Part shown: positions 15,701 through 22,798 of the stretch, one piece after another | Numbering within the stretch: position 1 is the first letter of the stretch | How the letters are laid out: each line of letters starts with the position of its first letter | DNA from: a virus | Virus record (IMG/VR): IMGVR_UViG_3300017767_000081 | Coordinates: 1 to 29,364 of that record | Direction: 5' to 3' (one strand) | DNA: 29,364 bases | The notes under the pieces: generated by a model | Told to the model about the DNA's origin: nothing | Databases searched by the model: none | Seen by the model: only the letters and a program-made list of their open reading frames with translations | Translations under genes and position numbers: made by a program

Positions 15701-17985
15701 TCTTCTTCGCTCTTACCGTTAAGTTCAATATTGTGCATGTGAATAGACTCAATAATATGCTTTTGAGATGGAACATAATTGTTATGAGAATTTACAAAAG
15801 TGCTTTGACCTCTTCTAACTTCGTTACCACTTTCAAATTTATCTGGTGTGTGAGTTGAGAAATCATCATAATCTGTTACAGGAGGAATTTTAGTATTAAA
15901 TTGTTTTTTGTAATTTTTTTGACTTTTTTTAAATTCTTTTTCTACATGATTTAGTATCTGTTCAGTAGGTACTCCATCTTCAATAAATTTTGTAATTTCA
16001 CGCTCAAGTTTCTGATTCATTCTTTTACCATATTCATCTGTATTTATTGGTTTGCCATCAGGAGAATGCATCTTTACATCTTTAAAAGCTACACTATTTA
16101 CAAATTCATCAATAAAATCATTATTACGGTTTGCAGAACCTGCTATTCCTAAATCTCCCATATTTGCTTTCATTACGTTTTTAGCTATCTCAGCTCTTTT
16201 CCGTCTTGAATTTTGACTGTTTTCCATATAGTCTCTTTTTGATATAGGATATTTTTTCATTCTTTTATCAATTCGACGCTTGTTTTCTATATAGTCATCA
16301 AGACCACTTACATCACTATCTGTTAAATTTAATTCTGTTAATCTAATATCATTATTTGGAAAGTTATTTATGTGCCTATCAGCTTCATTAAATACAGAAC
16401 CGTATTGAAAATTTTGATTATAATCAGACTTTACTTGAATTAATTCTTTTCTTGCTTCCATAAAATGAGAACTGGGGATTGATGTCTCAGAAAAAGCGCC
16501 ACTTGTTCTTAAAACTTTTTTTGGGTCTATAACATTTAATACATCATCAGCAATATCTTCAAAACCTGCTCTACCTATCTCTCCAGTTAATTCTTGTAAT
16601 GCAGAAAAATCTCTAGACAAATCTGCTGCAAGTTTTGTAGATGAAGTTTCATTAGAGGACATGTTACCTGAAAACAGTACAGAAAAAATTCCCTGAGTTA
16701 TTTGTCCCATTCCAGCACCATCACTTAAATTCATACCGACTCTTCCCATCTTTGTTGCATAATTATTAAATGCTTGTATTACTTCAGGATTAGCAGGTAT
16801 GTTTGTAGCTAGTTTTAATATTTCTGCTGCAGAATCTCCTTTAAAGCTATTAAAAGTATTATTACTGTTTAAAAAACTAAGAAAAGCTTTGTCATGTATT
16901 TCTTTTGATAGATTTGTAGTAAATTGATTTGTATCCGGATTAGTTTCTAAACCTTTTGTTCTTTTAAGCCTCTCTGCATTAGCACCTCTAAATCCTAATG
17001 TACTTTTCTTTTCTGGTGTTTGTACATCATCTAAAAGACTTCTATAAGTTAAGTTATCAAATTTATCACTACCTTTTTGTCTAAATTTTTGATTCCTAAA
17101 TTTTTCATTGGCGCCAAATTGTTTCATAATTTCTTTAGAATTTGAAGATTTTTTAAACGTTACACCTTCAGCAGTTAACAAATCATCTATAGCCATAAGC
17201 TTTGCAGTAGCCTCAATAGCGTCTCTTTCTTGAAACATTGAGTCCGACATGTTCATAAGTTTTAATACATGAGCATCTGTATTTGCAGTATGAGGTTCAC
17301 TAACAACAGTCTTTCTAAACTTTTTTTGTTTCATTTGTTGATTTCTTCTAGCTTCTCTTGCTTGAATATATGGATTGTCACGCCAAGGGTCCGGTGCTGT
17401 TTTTATAGCTTTGTAATATGTTAAAGCTTTCCACTTAGCAAATACATTTCCTCTTACTGCTAACTGAGCTTGTTTTTGCACTTCTTTATCGAAAACTTTA
17501 CCGTCACCTATAGCTTCAACGAAAACTTTAAGCTGTTCCTTTTTACCCATATTTCTTGTGTAATGTAGGAATGCAGCTTTTTGCTGACCTACATAAATAT
17601 TTGCTGCTCTGTCAACAGCACCAACACCTGTAGGTGAAGATAGTGCCGATGTTATACTTCCAGCTGCTCTGTTTACAAAACTTGCACCACCTAAAAATCT
17701 ACCTCTACCTGTTAATGCACTTAAGTCACCTTGGAAAGCTTTTTTTATAGAAGCTGCGTTATTTGAAAGTTGACCAATAAAGTAAGGAGCAGCACCCAAC
17801 ATACCAGCATCAAAACCTGGTAATATTGCTGCCGCAGATGTTAAGTTATAACCTATTGCATAAAGTTTGTCTTTTCTTTTAAGACCAGATAAGGACTTAA
17901 ATAAGAATATTTTACTGTTATCTTTTCTCTGTGAAGGAGATTGATAAAGACCTACACCAGACTTTTTACTTAGCCCGAAAGCCAT
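12790..17985 (-). CDS. Giant 1731-aa protein of unknown function in the neck gene cluster
   Basis: I do not recognise this protein. It begins by TAATG overlap with the head-closure gene and ends just before the tail-terminator gene. In typical siphoviruses that slot holds a small HK97 gp10-like gene of about 130-150 residues, so this is more than ten times the usual size. Residues 41-75 are hydrophobic and Ala/Gly-rich, and a second short hydrophobic patch (LPSFFIGTAASEAAAFLGIF) lies mid-protein. The rest is Lys/Asn/Phe-rich and mostly helical-looking with many charged stretches. The C-terminal ~70 residues are very basic (KKSRRG to KKRYDK). I saw no polymerase, nuclease, protease, lysozyme or toxin motif. 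A virion-internal ejected protein or a large neck protein are possible. The frame is uninterrupted, so the gene is surely real. Confidence 0.85.
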   Translation of the reverse strand: MAFGLSKKSGVGLYQSPSQRKDNSKIFLFKSLSGLKRKDKLYAIGYNLTSAAAILPGFDAGMLGAAPYFIGQLSNNAASIKKAFQGDLSALTGRGRFLGGASFVNRAAGSITSALSSPTGVGAVDRAANIYVGQQKAAFLHYTRNMGKKEQLKVFVEAIGDGKVFDKEVQKQAQLAVRGNVFAKWKALTYYKAIKTAPDPWRDNPYIQAREARRNQQMKQKKFRKTVVSEPHTANTDAHVLKLMNMSDSMFQERDAIEATAKLMAIDDLLTAEGVTFKKSSNSKEIMKQFGANEKFRNQKFRQKGSDKFDNLTYRSLLDDVQTPEKKSTLGFRGANAERLKRTKGLETNPDTNQFTTNLSKEIHDKAFLSFLNSNNTFNSFKGDSAAEILKLATNIPANPEVIQAFNNYATKMGRVGMNLSDGAGMGQITQGIFSVLFSGNMSSNETSSTKLAADLSRDFSALQELTGEIGRAGFEDIADDVLNVIDPKKVLRTSGAFSETSIPSSHFMEARKELIQVKSDYNQNFQYGSVFNEADRHINNFPNNDIRLTELNLTDSDVSGLDDYIENKRRIDKRMKKYPISKRDYMENSQNSRRKRAEIAKNVMKANMGDLGIAGSANRNNDFIDEFVNSVAFKDVKMHSPDGKPINTDEYGKRMNQKLEREITKFIEDGVPTEQILNHVEKEFKKSQKNYKKQFNTKIPPVTDYDDFSTHTPDKFESGNEVRRGQSTFVNSHNNYVPSQKHIIESIHMHNIELNGKSEEDGSGFVFREQVSFGGQNEKSQTADKIRDAVSIEFGGPATDTQGKLKNRGDRMFYLPSFFIGTAASEAAAFLGIFDKGSTFKASASKAGIHNAVFRMSDEGTGVFNATRKKFNEKKRMDFEGQRRVSKMFADAKKSVSDHRKANFSNEGVRLANQRAMTLFKKGGGFGQINIDDVSKNLSIREQKMFGIVDGGLQTGTGPSKNKQFNLNKLGGFKNANSKIQMKPGGSTSKTYSDGTSNFNFLTGSFESPLVENVFRNRDGNISVETGYTPLVPMVFDTAGHALSKGHKTPKTRVAETLRGTEKGKAAFQGAQNAESVAAQVELAMSGFDSNINIQAIIANPYEAMQKTFVLGTKPNGTGSIWHTNDLGKDTQNPNHPINRMREMFFGAEFETELIRQFVRTADSEASPVIQLLTAQGKIKEKNELLRALRVQAGFVAKTYSRVTGQTLQAMGNQILTEDAFRSLTMTLAVLLEANKEHFKFEMHKRLRRATQGIKMDSALMARLNANLAKETMSIDVSKEFDEIERLLGQGIAFGYDENGTPGFVTFSGAQGFRKEFELDDNLPVISSLMPDFAGGNATGRQIGKIYNFDSREDAILSSLGVSDFQEIRWDKSLRLGMQDVGADGRFLRGERWSIAQELAEDTGISASHFMNDNSEMVNAIMNDSSVADKVGNQIAAFTTRMQAGKTGELSDAVVAKEIAALDAFLEAKGMGNRTDRYNTIKTNFGFIVAEKKRGPAVHNDETHLKANINILDKKTALAKAKNKIRMLGSSSGVGSGAKAGRQVADDLYDAFMEQTIDDIDIAAILAAGAHNASSQAEAADFLKNFYQSMAFLSPHQGISRVPISLVLIDAKMERIFRMNLPSAYQLKQQMDIRLWTDSAWLGLAKLIRKTDYDPNLLNLNHTGDFVKHSKTVKKSRRGNVSLHKTDTGRAYYKIKQTGKESYKEYISFDKNKFYIEAMKLRNQKKRYDK

Positions 17986-18335
17986 TACTCAAACGTATGG
18001 GCATTAATGATTGTTGAAAGAACCCGTCCTTGCCTACTTTTTGAACGTCTTACACTATCTATTTCATAGTATAAATCTGAATCAACTACATCTTGTAATC
18101 TATCACTAGCTTTTATATCTGAGTCACCATGTACATAGATAATAAACTGTTTTATTACAGTATTCCTACCGTCTCTATTTTCTGTTTCTCCTTGTTCTAC
18201 TATTTTACAAGCAAGATTAGTAAATTGATTACTCCAAGTATCTGATAATTCGCCTCTTTCATCTACAGTAGCTTGGTCTAACCTTTGTACGTTTATTTTG
18301 TGTTCAAATAATACTTTTTTTAGTTGACCTACCAT
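17985..18335 (-). CDS. Head closure (head-tail adaptor) protein
   Basis: This 116-aa protein fits the phage head-closure/adaptor family (SPP1 gp16-like, PF05521 pattern). It has an N-terminal strand with HKINVQRL at 12-19, ERGELSDTWSN at 26-36, a central barrel segment (KQFIIYVHGDSDIKASDRLQ) and a final strand with the DLYYEIDSVRR motif. Proteins of this family form a ring below the connector and plug the packaged head before tail joining. It follows the gp6-like connector after one intervening gene, which agrees. Length is normal for the family. Confidence 0.75.
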   Translation of the reverse strand: MVGQLKKVLFEHKINVQRLDQATVDERGELSDTWSNQFTNLACKIVEQGETENRDGRNTVIKQFIIYVHGDSDIKASDRLQDVVDSDLYYEIDSVRRSKSRQGRVLSTIINAHTFE

Positions 18336-18338
18336 ACA

Positions 18339-18980
18339 TTAGATATTATCAGTAACTTTACTATTTAATGTCCTTTTGTTCCTACGCATGTTGGATTTAC
18401 AAGTTTTACAGAATGGTACTAAACCGTCTTTAAAATTCTTGTTTGAAGTAAAAGATTTTTTTGACTTTTCTTTCTTACATTTAAAACAAGTTTTTCTATC
18501 TACCTTTATAGCAAAGTCATGATTAGCTGAACATTCTATACAAACTTTTACATAGCCATCACTGTATTTTTGACTTTTTTTAAATTCTTCAACTAATTTT
18601 TCTGTTTTGCATAATATACATAATTTATTTGATGGGTTAAGTTTTACTTTTTTGGCTTTGTATTGAGCTTCATTAATAATATTTTGTACTTCTTCGTTAT
18701 CTCTAATCCAAGTTTTAAATGCTTCAAATCCTACAGGTAAATCTTTATATAAATCTCTATTAGCAAGAGTGAATATTCCAAGAGATATTTTTTCGGCAAC
18801 TTGATTTACTACTTGCATGTCAACTTTAAATACGGCACCAACACCTGACTCATGTCGTATTTGTCTTACTCGTTCAGCAGAAGTTCCCCATAAATTAGCC
18901 CATTGTTGTAGGGTTCTATTGGGGTGTGTTAAAAAAAGCTTTCTAGCTTCTTCGGGTTGTGGTGCTTTTCTTGTAGGCAT
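18339..18980 (-). CDS. HTH protein with two tandem four-cysteine zinc fingers
   Basis: This 213-aa protein interrupts the connector and head-closure pair. Residues 21-45 look like a helix-turn-helix of the sigma region 4 type (TLQQWANLWGTSAERVRQIR). Two four-cysteine modules follow with identical spacing: C121-x2-C124-x22-C147-x2-C150 and C165-x2-C168-x22-C191-x2-C194. Such repeats with a DG between the cysteine pairs are common beside phage HNH endonucleases, but no HNH catalytic core is present here. The C-terminus is basic. It is probably a DNA-binding protein, either a regulator or a degenerate homing-endonuclease-like insertion; it is not a normal structural component. Confidence 0.8.
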   Translation of the reverse strand: MPTRKAPQPEEARKLFLTHPNRTLQQWANLWGTSAERVRQIRHESGVGAVFKVDMQVVNQVAEKISLGIFTLANRDLYKDLPVGFEAFKTWIRDNEEVQNIINEAQYKAKKVKLNPSNKLCILCKTEKLVEEFKKSQKYSDGYVKVCIECSANHDFAIKVDRKTCFKCKKEKSKKSFTSNKNFKDGLVPFCKTCKSNMRRNKRTLNSKVTDNI

Positions 18981-18993
18981 ATGCCTATTCTAA

Positions 18994-19647
18994 TTAGATA
19001 AAGAAATTTTTTCTATATTTACCAAGAAGTTGTAAGTCAGCAGCAGAAAGTATAGCTATCGAGTTCATTCCTATATTTCCTACATATTGTACAGAATAAT
19101 CACCTAAGGATTCAGAGTCGGCTGCAGTAAAGTTTGAAGCTTCAGTTGCTGAATGTGCTTTAATTTCACCAGGTTCTTGTTGCGCAGAAAGAACTAATGA
19201 TGCTTCTAAAACTCTAGCAGAAGCTCTTGCTGTTGCTACTTTAAAAGCTCTAGGTAAAGCAGGTCCTGTTCCTCCGCCAGTATCGTATCCAGCTGTATAG
19301 GTAACGACTATATTATCAGGATAAGCAAAAGACCACCTACTTCCTATTCTTCTAATCCTACCGTTATCGTACCAAAGAAATTCTGCTTGATTACCATAAG
19401 TTAGAGTATTTCCATCTTCAACTACAGAGCTAACAGCAACTACTGGTCTCTGCTCTAAGAATAGTTCTCTTGTTTGATTTCCTGACATAGTTTCAGTATG
19501 CGTAGCATAATCAATGTCATAACCTACATAGTCACGAATTACATCCTCAACAATAGGGATTAATTCATTTGTTAAATGTGTTTCTAATGAAGAGTTAAAG
19601 TTTATCTGCGCAAAAGATTCAACATCTGCAGCAGTACAGAAAGCCAT
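18994..19647 (-). CDS. Head-tail connector protein (gp6/gp15-like adaptor)
   Basis: This 217-aa protein has a very good ribosome binding site (GGAGGT). Residues 1-45 are the helical CTAADVESFAQINF and VIRDYVGYDID segments typical of gp6-like connectors. A beta hairpin follows (RELFLEQRPVVAVSSVVEDG), then the diagnostic NIVVTYTAGYD strand at about 107-117 and a helix beginning LPRAFKVATARASAR. These proteins assemble as a dodecamer beneath the portal and extend the DNA channel. It lies two genes after the small post-capsid ORFs, the expected neighbourhood. Confidence 0.82.
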   Translation of the reverse strand: MAFCTAADVESFAQINFNSSLETHLTNELIPIVEDVIRDYVGYDIDYATHTETMSGNQTRELFLEQRPVVAVSSVVEDGNTLTYGNQAEFLWYDNGRIRRIGSRWSFAYPDNIVVTYTAGYDTGGGTGPALPRAFKVATARASARVLEASLVLSAQQEPGEIKAHSATEASNFTAADSESLGDYSVQYVGNIGMNSIAILSAADLQLLGKYRKNFFI

Positions 19648-19663
19648 ATTTTAGACCTCCGTT

Positions 19664-19924
19664 TTACTTGTCTTCTTTTTCTACTTTGACAGCTTTGTCT
19701 TCAACTGGTTTTTGAGCTTTAGTTTTAGCTACGTCTGCTTTTTTAGCAGGAGCTTTTTTCTTAGGAGCATCTAATGCGCCTTGCTCTTTTAACCATTCTG
19801 TAGGGTATTCGTGTCCTGCTTTAGCAATCAAGTCAGATTGACTAGATGGTAAATCAGCTGGAACACCTTTCCAAATCTTACCGTCAGGTAATTTGTAAAT
19901 ATTTTGTTCTGGTATTGTATACAT
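19664..19924 (-). CDS. Small Lys/Ala-rich protein of the head region
   Basis: This 86-aa protein is not assignable to a family. The first ~50 residues look folded (YKLPDGKIWKGVPADLP, then EYPTEWLKEQGAL), while residues 52-86 are a repetitive Lys/Ala/Asp-rich disordered tail with many KKA and KA pairs. It lies between the small basic ORFs and the gp6-like connector. Small proteins of this composition occur near capsid genes in many phages and could bind DNA or decorate the head, but that is inference. The frame, position and codon pattern agree with a real gene. Confidence 0.65.
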   Translation of the reverse strand: MYTIPEQNIYKLPDGKIWKGVPADLPSSQSDLIAKAGHEYPTEWLKEQGALDAPKKKAPAKKADVAKTKAQKPVEDKAVKVEKEDK

Positions 19925-19940
19925 AATAATCTATCTTAAC

Positions 19941-20003
19941 CTATTTACCGCGCTTCTTTGGTTTTTTAGGTCCTTTCTTTGGTTTATATTTGCCGTAGCC
20001 CAT
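19941..20003 (-). CDS. 20-residue Lys/Pro/Gly-rich peptide ORF
   Basis: ATG at 20003 to TAG at 19941 encodes a 20-residue peptide that is almost half lysine and arginine (it starts MGYGKYKPKKG). AGGAGA lies about nine bases upstream, overlapping the end of the preceding tiny ORF. No family can be given. Tiny basic peptides of this kind next to major capsid genes could neutralise packaged DNA, but this is inference and the ORF is short enough to be chance. Confidence 0.45.
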   Translation of the reverse strand: MGYGKYKPKKGPKKPKKRGK

Positions 20004-20006
20004 ATT

Positions 20007-20093
20007 TTATCTTCTCCTAGCTTGTCGCTTTGGTCTTCTTTTAGGTCTAACCCTACCACCCATGCGGTATGATTTAGGTCTACCCCTTGGCAT
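20007..20093 (-). CDS. 28-residue Arg/Lys-rich peptide ORF
   Basis: ATG at 20093 to TAA at 20007 encodes 28 residues, of which about half are Arg or Lys (start MPRGRPKSYRMGG, end RRR). It overlaps the end of the 51-aa ORF in another frame and is followed after three bases by the next basic ORF, so the three look translationally coupled. Protamine-like composition suggests nucleic-acid binding. No homolog is known to me. Confidence 0.4.
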   Translation of the reverse strand: MPRGRPKSYRMGGRVRPKRRPKRQARRR

Positions 20094-20235
20094 CTACTTC
20101 TACCTCTTCCTCATCAGAAACTTTTGTTTTGGTTATAAATTGTTTTAACCTTTCTTTATCTTGTTTAAAAAATTCTTCATCTTTAACTATCATTCCAAAC
20201 ATTTCTAGTTGATTTTTTATATCTTGATTGTCCAT
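20080..20235 (-). CDS. 51-aa small charged protein after the capsid gene
   Basis: ATG at 20235 to TAG at 20080 encodes 51 residues. A strong GAGGAG ribosome binding site lies four bases upstream, just after the capsid hairpin. The protein is helical and charged (NQDIKNQLEMFGMIVKDEEF, then KERLKQF) with an acidic stretch near the end. No family was recognised. The strong ribosome binding site and good position make it a likely real gene, perhaps a head accessory factor. Confidence 0.65.
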   Translation of the reverse strand: MDNQDIKNQLEMFGMIVKDEEFFKQDKERLKQFITKTKVSDEEEVEVDAKG

Positions 20236-20248
20236 AGTTCTCCTCTAG

Positions 20249-20280
20249 TTTAAAGGGCGAATACGAATCCGCCCTTTAAA
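20249..20280 (-). terminator. Perfect 11-bp hairpin downstream of the capsid gene
   Basis: TTTAAAGGGCG (20249-20259) and CGCCCTTTAAA (20270-20280) form a perfect stem with a 10-nt loop, ten bases after the capsid stop codon. The transcript side has no U-run after the stem, so it may be an attenuator or an RNA-stabilising or processing hairpin rather than a full terminator. Such hairpins often help set high capsid expression relative to later genes. Confidence 0.6.
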
Positions 20281-20289
20281 ACTATTTTG

Positions 20290-21531
20290 TTACATCTGTG
20301 TTATTTTACAGAATGCTGTTGGTTTGTAAATTGCAAATCCTAATCTCATTGTCAATCTAATTGCCAATTGATTTTTTGCAAAGAAGTCACTATGGCTGTC
20401 AGAAACAGCAAGGTCTACACCTTCTCTCATAATAACTTGTGCAGCGTCTCCGCCACCAAATTTACCGACTAACATTGTACCAGCTGCGACGACTGTAGAT
20501 GGGACAACTTTTAGACCCCAAAGTCTTGGAGCAGCGTCCGCACCAAATCCGCCTGCGACTACGAATAAAGGATTCTTAGCTGCAGCACCACTTGTTGTGG
20601 TTGCGACATCTGTTACAGATGTTATGATTTGATACCAGTCTTCAGGATGCATGATGATAGCGTCTGCTTCAACAAATGCGTCCTTTCTGATTTCTGTTAT
20701 TGCTTGATAAATTTGTCCTAATCTTCCTAATTCTCCAGAGTATGAACCAAATGCAAAGGAATTAATTCCTGATTTGTTTAATACACCAGTTAAGTTAGGA
20801 GCTGAACCGTTACCGTCCATAAGTTGATTGTCTAATCTCAATTTCATCATTGTTGATAGTCTTGAGTTGACATAACCTTGGATTCCAGCAACATCAGCAA
20901 GCAACTCGTCAGTTACAGGTAAGAAAGTAGCAATCTTTCTGATTGACTCTGTCTTTTCTGTAAATGCAAGTGCGGATTCGTTAGCTGAGCTAATGTCTCC
21001 CGCTTCTGCGATTTCACCAGCATTGTTGGTGAATGTGGATTCTTCAAGATACACATAAGCATTTTGGCTTGTTTGAATTTGGTCAAACAATCCGATTACG
21101 CTATCTGGGTCTCTTAAAGCGGTTTCCAATATTCCAGGAGCCCTTAAGCTCTCTGGTGGATAACCTGTTGTATTTAAGGTTGTTTTAAATTCTACTTGTG
21201 AATCTACACCTTTAACACCTTTTTCTGTATATGCTTTGAAAGCATCAGAATTTGCGAATTGCTCACCAATAGATGATGGGCCCTTCTTTTCAGGCATTGC
21301 ATTAGGTATAGAATTTACAGGCTCATTATCAACCTCTAAAGCTTTCTCGTTTTGAAGCCTTGATTCTTCTACTTTTAAATCATCAACAAGTCCAGAAAGT
21401 TCGTCGTTGAAGCCTTTGATTTTCTCTTTGGCTTCAGCTGTGTACTTACCGTCTTCTTGTGAATCAAAAGCAGATTTCAATTCTTCACGAGACTTTGCAA
21501 TTTGCTCTTTGAGCTTTGCTACTTTACTCAT
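20290..21531 (-). CDS. Major capsid protein (HK97 fold)
   Basis: This 413-aa protein has the layout of HK97-type capsid proteins. The N-terminal ~60 residues form a charged coiled coil (KLKEQIAKSREELKSAF), the delta/scaffold domain normally removed by the prohead protease. The body contains PGILETALRDPDSVIGLFDQ, an E-loop region with YVYLEE and AGEIAEAGDISSANE, and the helix segment RKIATFLPVTDELLADV. The C-terminal half has LRLDNQLMDGNGSAPNLTGV and the P-domain strands ending near AIRLTMRLGFAIYKP. AGGAGA ten bases upstream supports the start; it overlaps the protease stop codon. The protein follows the protease and precedes the connector genes, as expected. Confidence 0.95.
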   Translation of the reverse strand: MSKVAKLKEQIAKSREELKSAFDSQEDGKYTAEAKEKIKGFNDELSGLVDDLKVEESRLQNEKALEVDNEPVNSIPNAMPEKKGPSSIGEQFANSDAFKAYTEKGVKGVDSQVEFKTTLNTTGYPPESLRAPGILETALRDPDSVIGLFDQIQTSQNAYVYLEESTFTNNAGEIAEAGDISSANESALAFTEKTESIRKIATFLPVTDELLADVAGIQGYVNSRLSTMMKLRLDNQLMDGNGSAPNLTGVLNKSGINSFAFGSYSGELGRLGQIYQAITEIRKDAFVEADAIIMHPEDWYQIITSVTDVATTTSGAAAKNPLFVVAGGFGADAAPRLWGLKVVPSTVVAAGTMLVGKFGGGDAAQVIMREGVDLAVSDSHSDFFAKNQLAIRLTMRLGFAIYKPTAFCKITQM

Positions 21532-21545
21532 GGTTTATATATCTC

Positions 21546-22724
21546 CTATATATTATCTTCTACTTCTAATTCAGCATCCAATGACTCAGCAATATTTTGC
21601 TGTGCCTCTACCCATAAGGCTTCAGCCTCTTCATCAACGGATTCAGTGTTATCTTCATCTTGGACTGGTTCAACCTCTGGGTTTGTTTGAACCTCGACTT
21701 CCTCAGTAACTTCTTCAGATACCTCGTCTTCTTGTTCCTCTAATGGTAGTTCTTCCTCTACGTCAACGCTTTCCTCAGTCACTACATTGTTCTCACCTAC
21801 GTTATCAATGAATTGGTCTAATTCGACCCATGCATCTTGTAAGTCTTCCTGAACTGCACGTAGTGCTTCAGTGGCTTTTTCGCCTAACTTCCTTCCATCT
21901 TTAGCACGCAACATCGCTATGGCGGTAGCTCGTACCATCAAGTCGTTTAATGCGGCAAGCACATCTTTGACTTGTTCCGAAAATGCTTTAGGGGCATCTT
22001 CTGAAATCTCTTCTTGAGTCTCTAACTGAGATTCTTTAAGTTTGTAGAGTTCCTTTAAATAAACTGTAGGCTTCTCTAATAACTCTTGAACAGTTACTGA
22101 CTTTTCTGTAGCCAACCCATCTACTTCAACTTCTGGATTAACCGAATCTGCTTCATTTATTGTTTCAGATACTGGTTCTTTACCAAAAGAGGAAGAGCTA
22201 AGTACAGCTTTTTCTTCTTCATTACCTAATATTTCTTTAATTAGCTCATCATTTGATTTGATTGCCATTGTATAGGTATCTTGATTTGCTCCAACAAGAA
22301 CAGGTGAGACTTCAAAAACTGTTAGGTCTTTTAAATACCTAGCATCTTTTTCTTCTTCGCCTTCACCAATTTTGCCTTGTTCAGCATCGTTAACTCTATA
22401 ACCGAATGACCATTGTTGCATATCAGCCATATTTTTAACTATCTTATAAGCTTCTTTACCGGATTCTGTATCCATAAAAAACTCACCAGAAAATGTAGCT
22501 TTATCGCCATCACTTTCTATTGAACCTTTACCAATAGGCATGTCCCACTTATGAGCCCATACCATAGGTACAGAACCAGATTTGAAACCTGATTTAATCG
22601 ACCCTGGGAGTACAACGTCTCCATCAGAATCGAGTGAATTGAATACAGAAAAAACAGCGGAAACTTTTCCCTCGGTCTCAGATTTGAGTTCGAGGTCTAT
22701 GTTTTTAACTTCTTTTTCAGACAT
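21546..22724 (-). CDS. Prohead maturation protease (HK97 gp4-like) with acidic C-terminal tail
   Basis: Residues 1-160 form an HK97-type prohead protease: FSVFNSLDSDGDVVLPGS at 25-42, the catalytic His58 in VWAHKWDMPIGKG, the catalytic Ser106 in QQWSFGYRV, and an acidic residue in LKDLTVFEVSPVLVGAN. The enzyme cleaves scaffold and capsid N-termini inside the prohead. The family core is about 160-200 residues, but this protein has 392. The rest includes a helical segment (residues ~225-305) and a tail of about 85 residues very rich in Glu, Val and Asp, which may act as an in-built scaffold. Upstream is AGGAG with a good start. Confidence 0.9.
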   Translation of the reverse strand: MSEKEVKNIDLELKSETEGKVSAVFSVFNSLDSDGDVVLPGSIKSGFKSGSVPMVWAHKWDMPIGKGSIESDGDKATFSGEFFMDTESGKEAYKIVKNMADMQQWSFGYRVNDAEQGKIGEGEEEKDARYLKDLTVFEVSPVLVGANQDTYTMAIKSNDELIKEILGNEEEKAVLSSSSFGKEPVSETINEADSVNPEVEVDGLATEKSVTVQELLEKPTVYLKELYKLKESQLETQEEISEDAPKAFSEQVKDVLAALNDLMVRATAIAMLRAKDGRKLGEKATEALRAVQEDLQDAWVELDQFIDNVGENNVVTEESVDVEEELPLEEQEDEVSEEVTEEVEVQTNPEVEPVQDEDNTESVDEEAEALWVEAQQNIAESLDAELEVEDNI

Positions 22725-22798
22725 ATTACCTTTAATCTCCTGTTAACAGTTAAGGTACGCTATATAAGAAATATTAACTTATCCTTTAAAAAGGTGTG
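22725..22798 (-). promoter_or_regulatory. 74-nt gap before the protease gene, possible weak promoter
   Basis: This is an unusually long gap for a compact late operon. On the minus strand there is TTAAAG (22784-22789) and TATATA (22761-22766) with a 17-base spacer, resembling weak -35 and -10 elements upstream of the protease and capsid genes. The match to consensus is only partial, so this is a candidate only. Confidence 0.2.

Noticed and set aside
12790-17985. Virion RNA polymerase or polymorphic toxin identity for the giant protein
   Set aside because: I found no single-subunit polymerase motifs and no C-terminal toxin or ADP-ribosyltransferase signature by reading; the size alone is not evidence.
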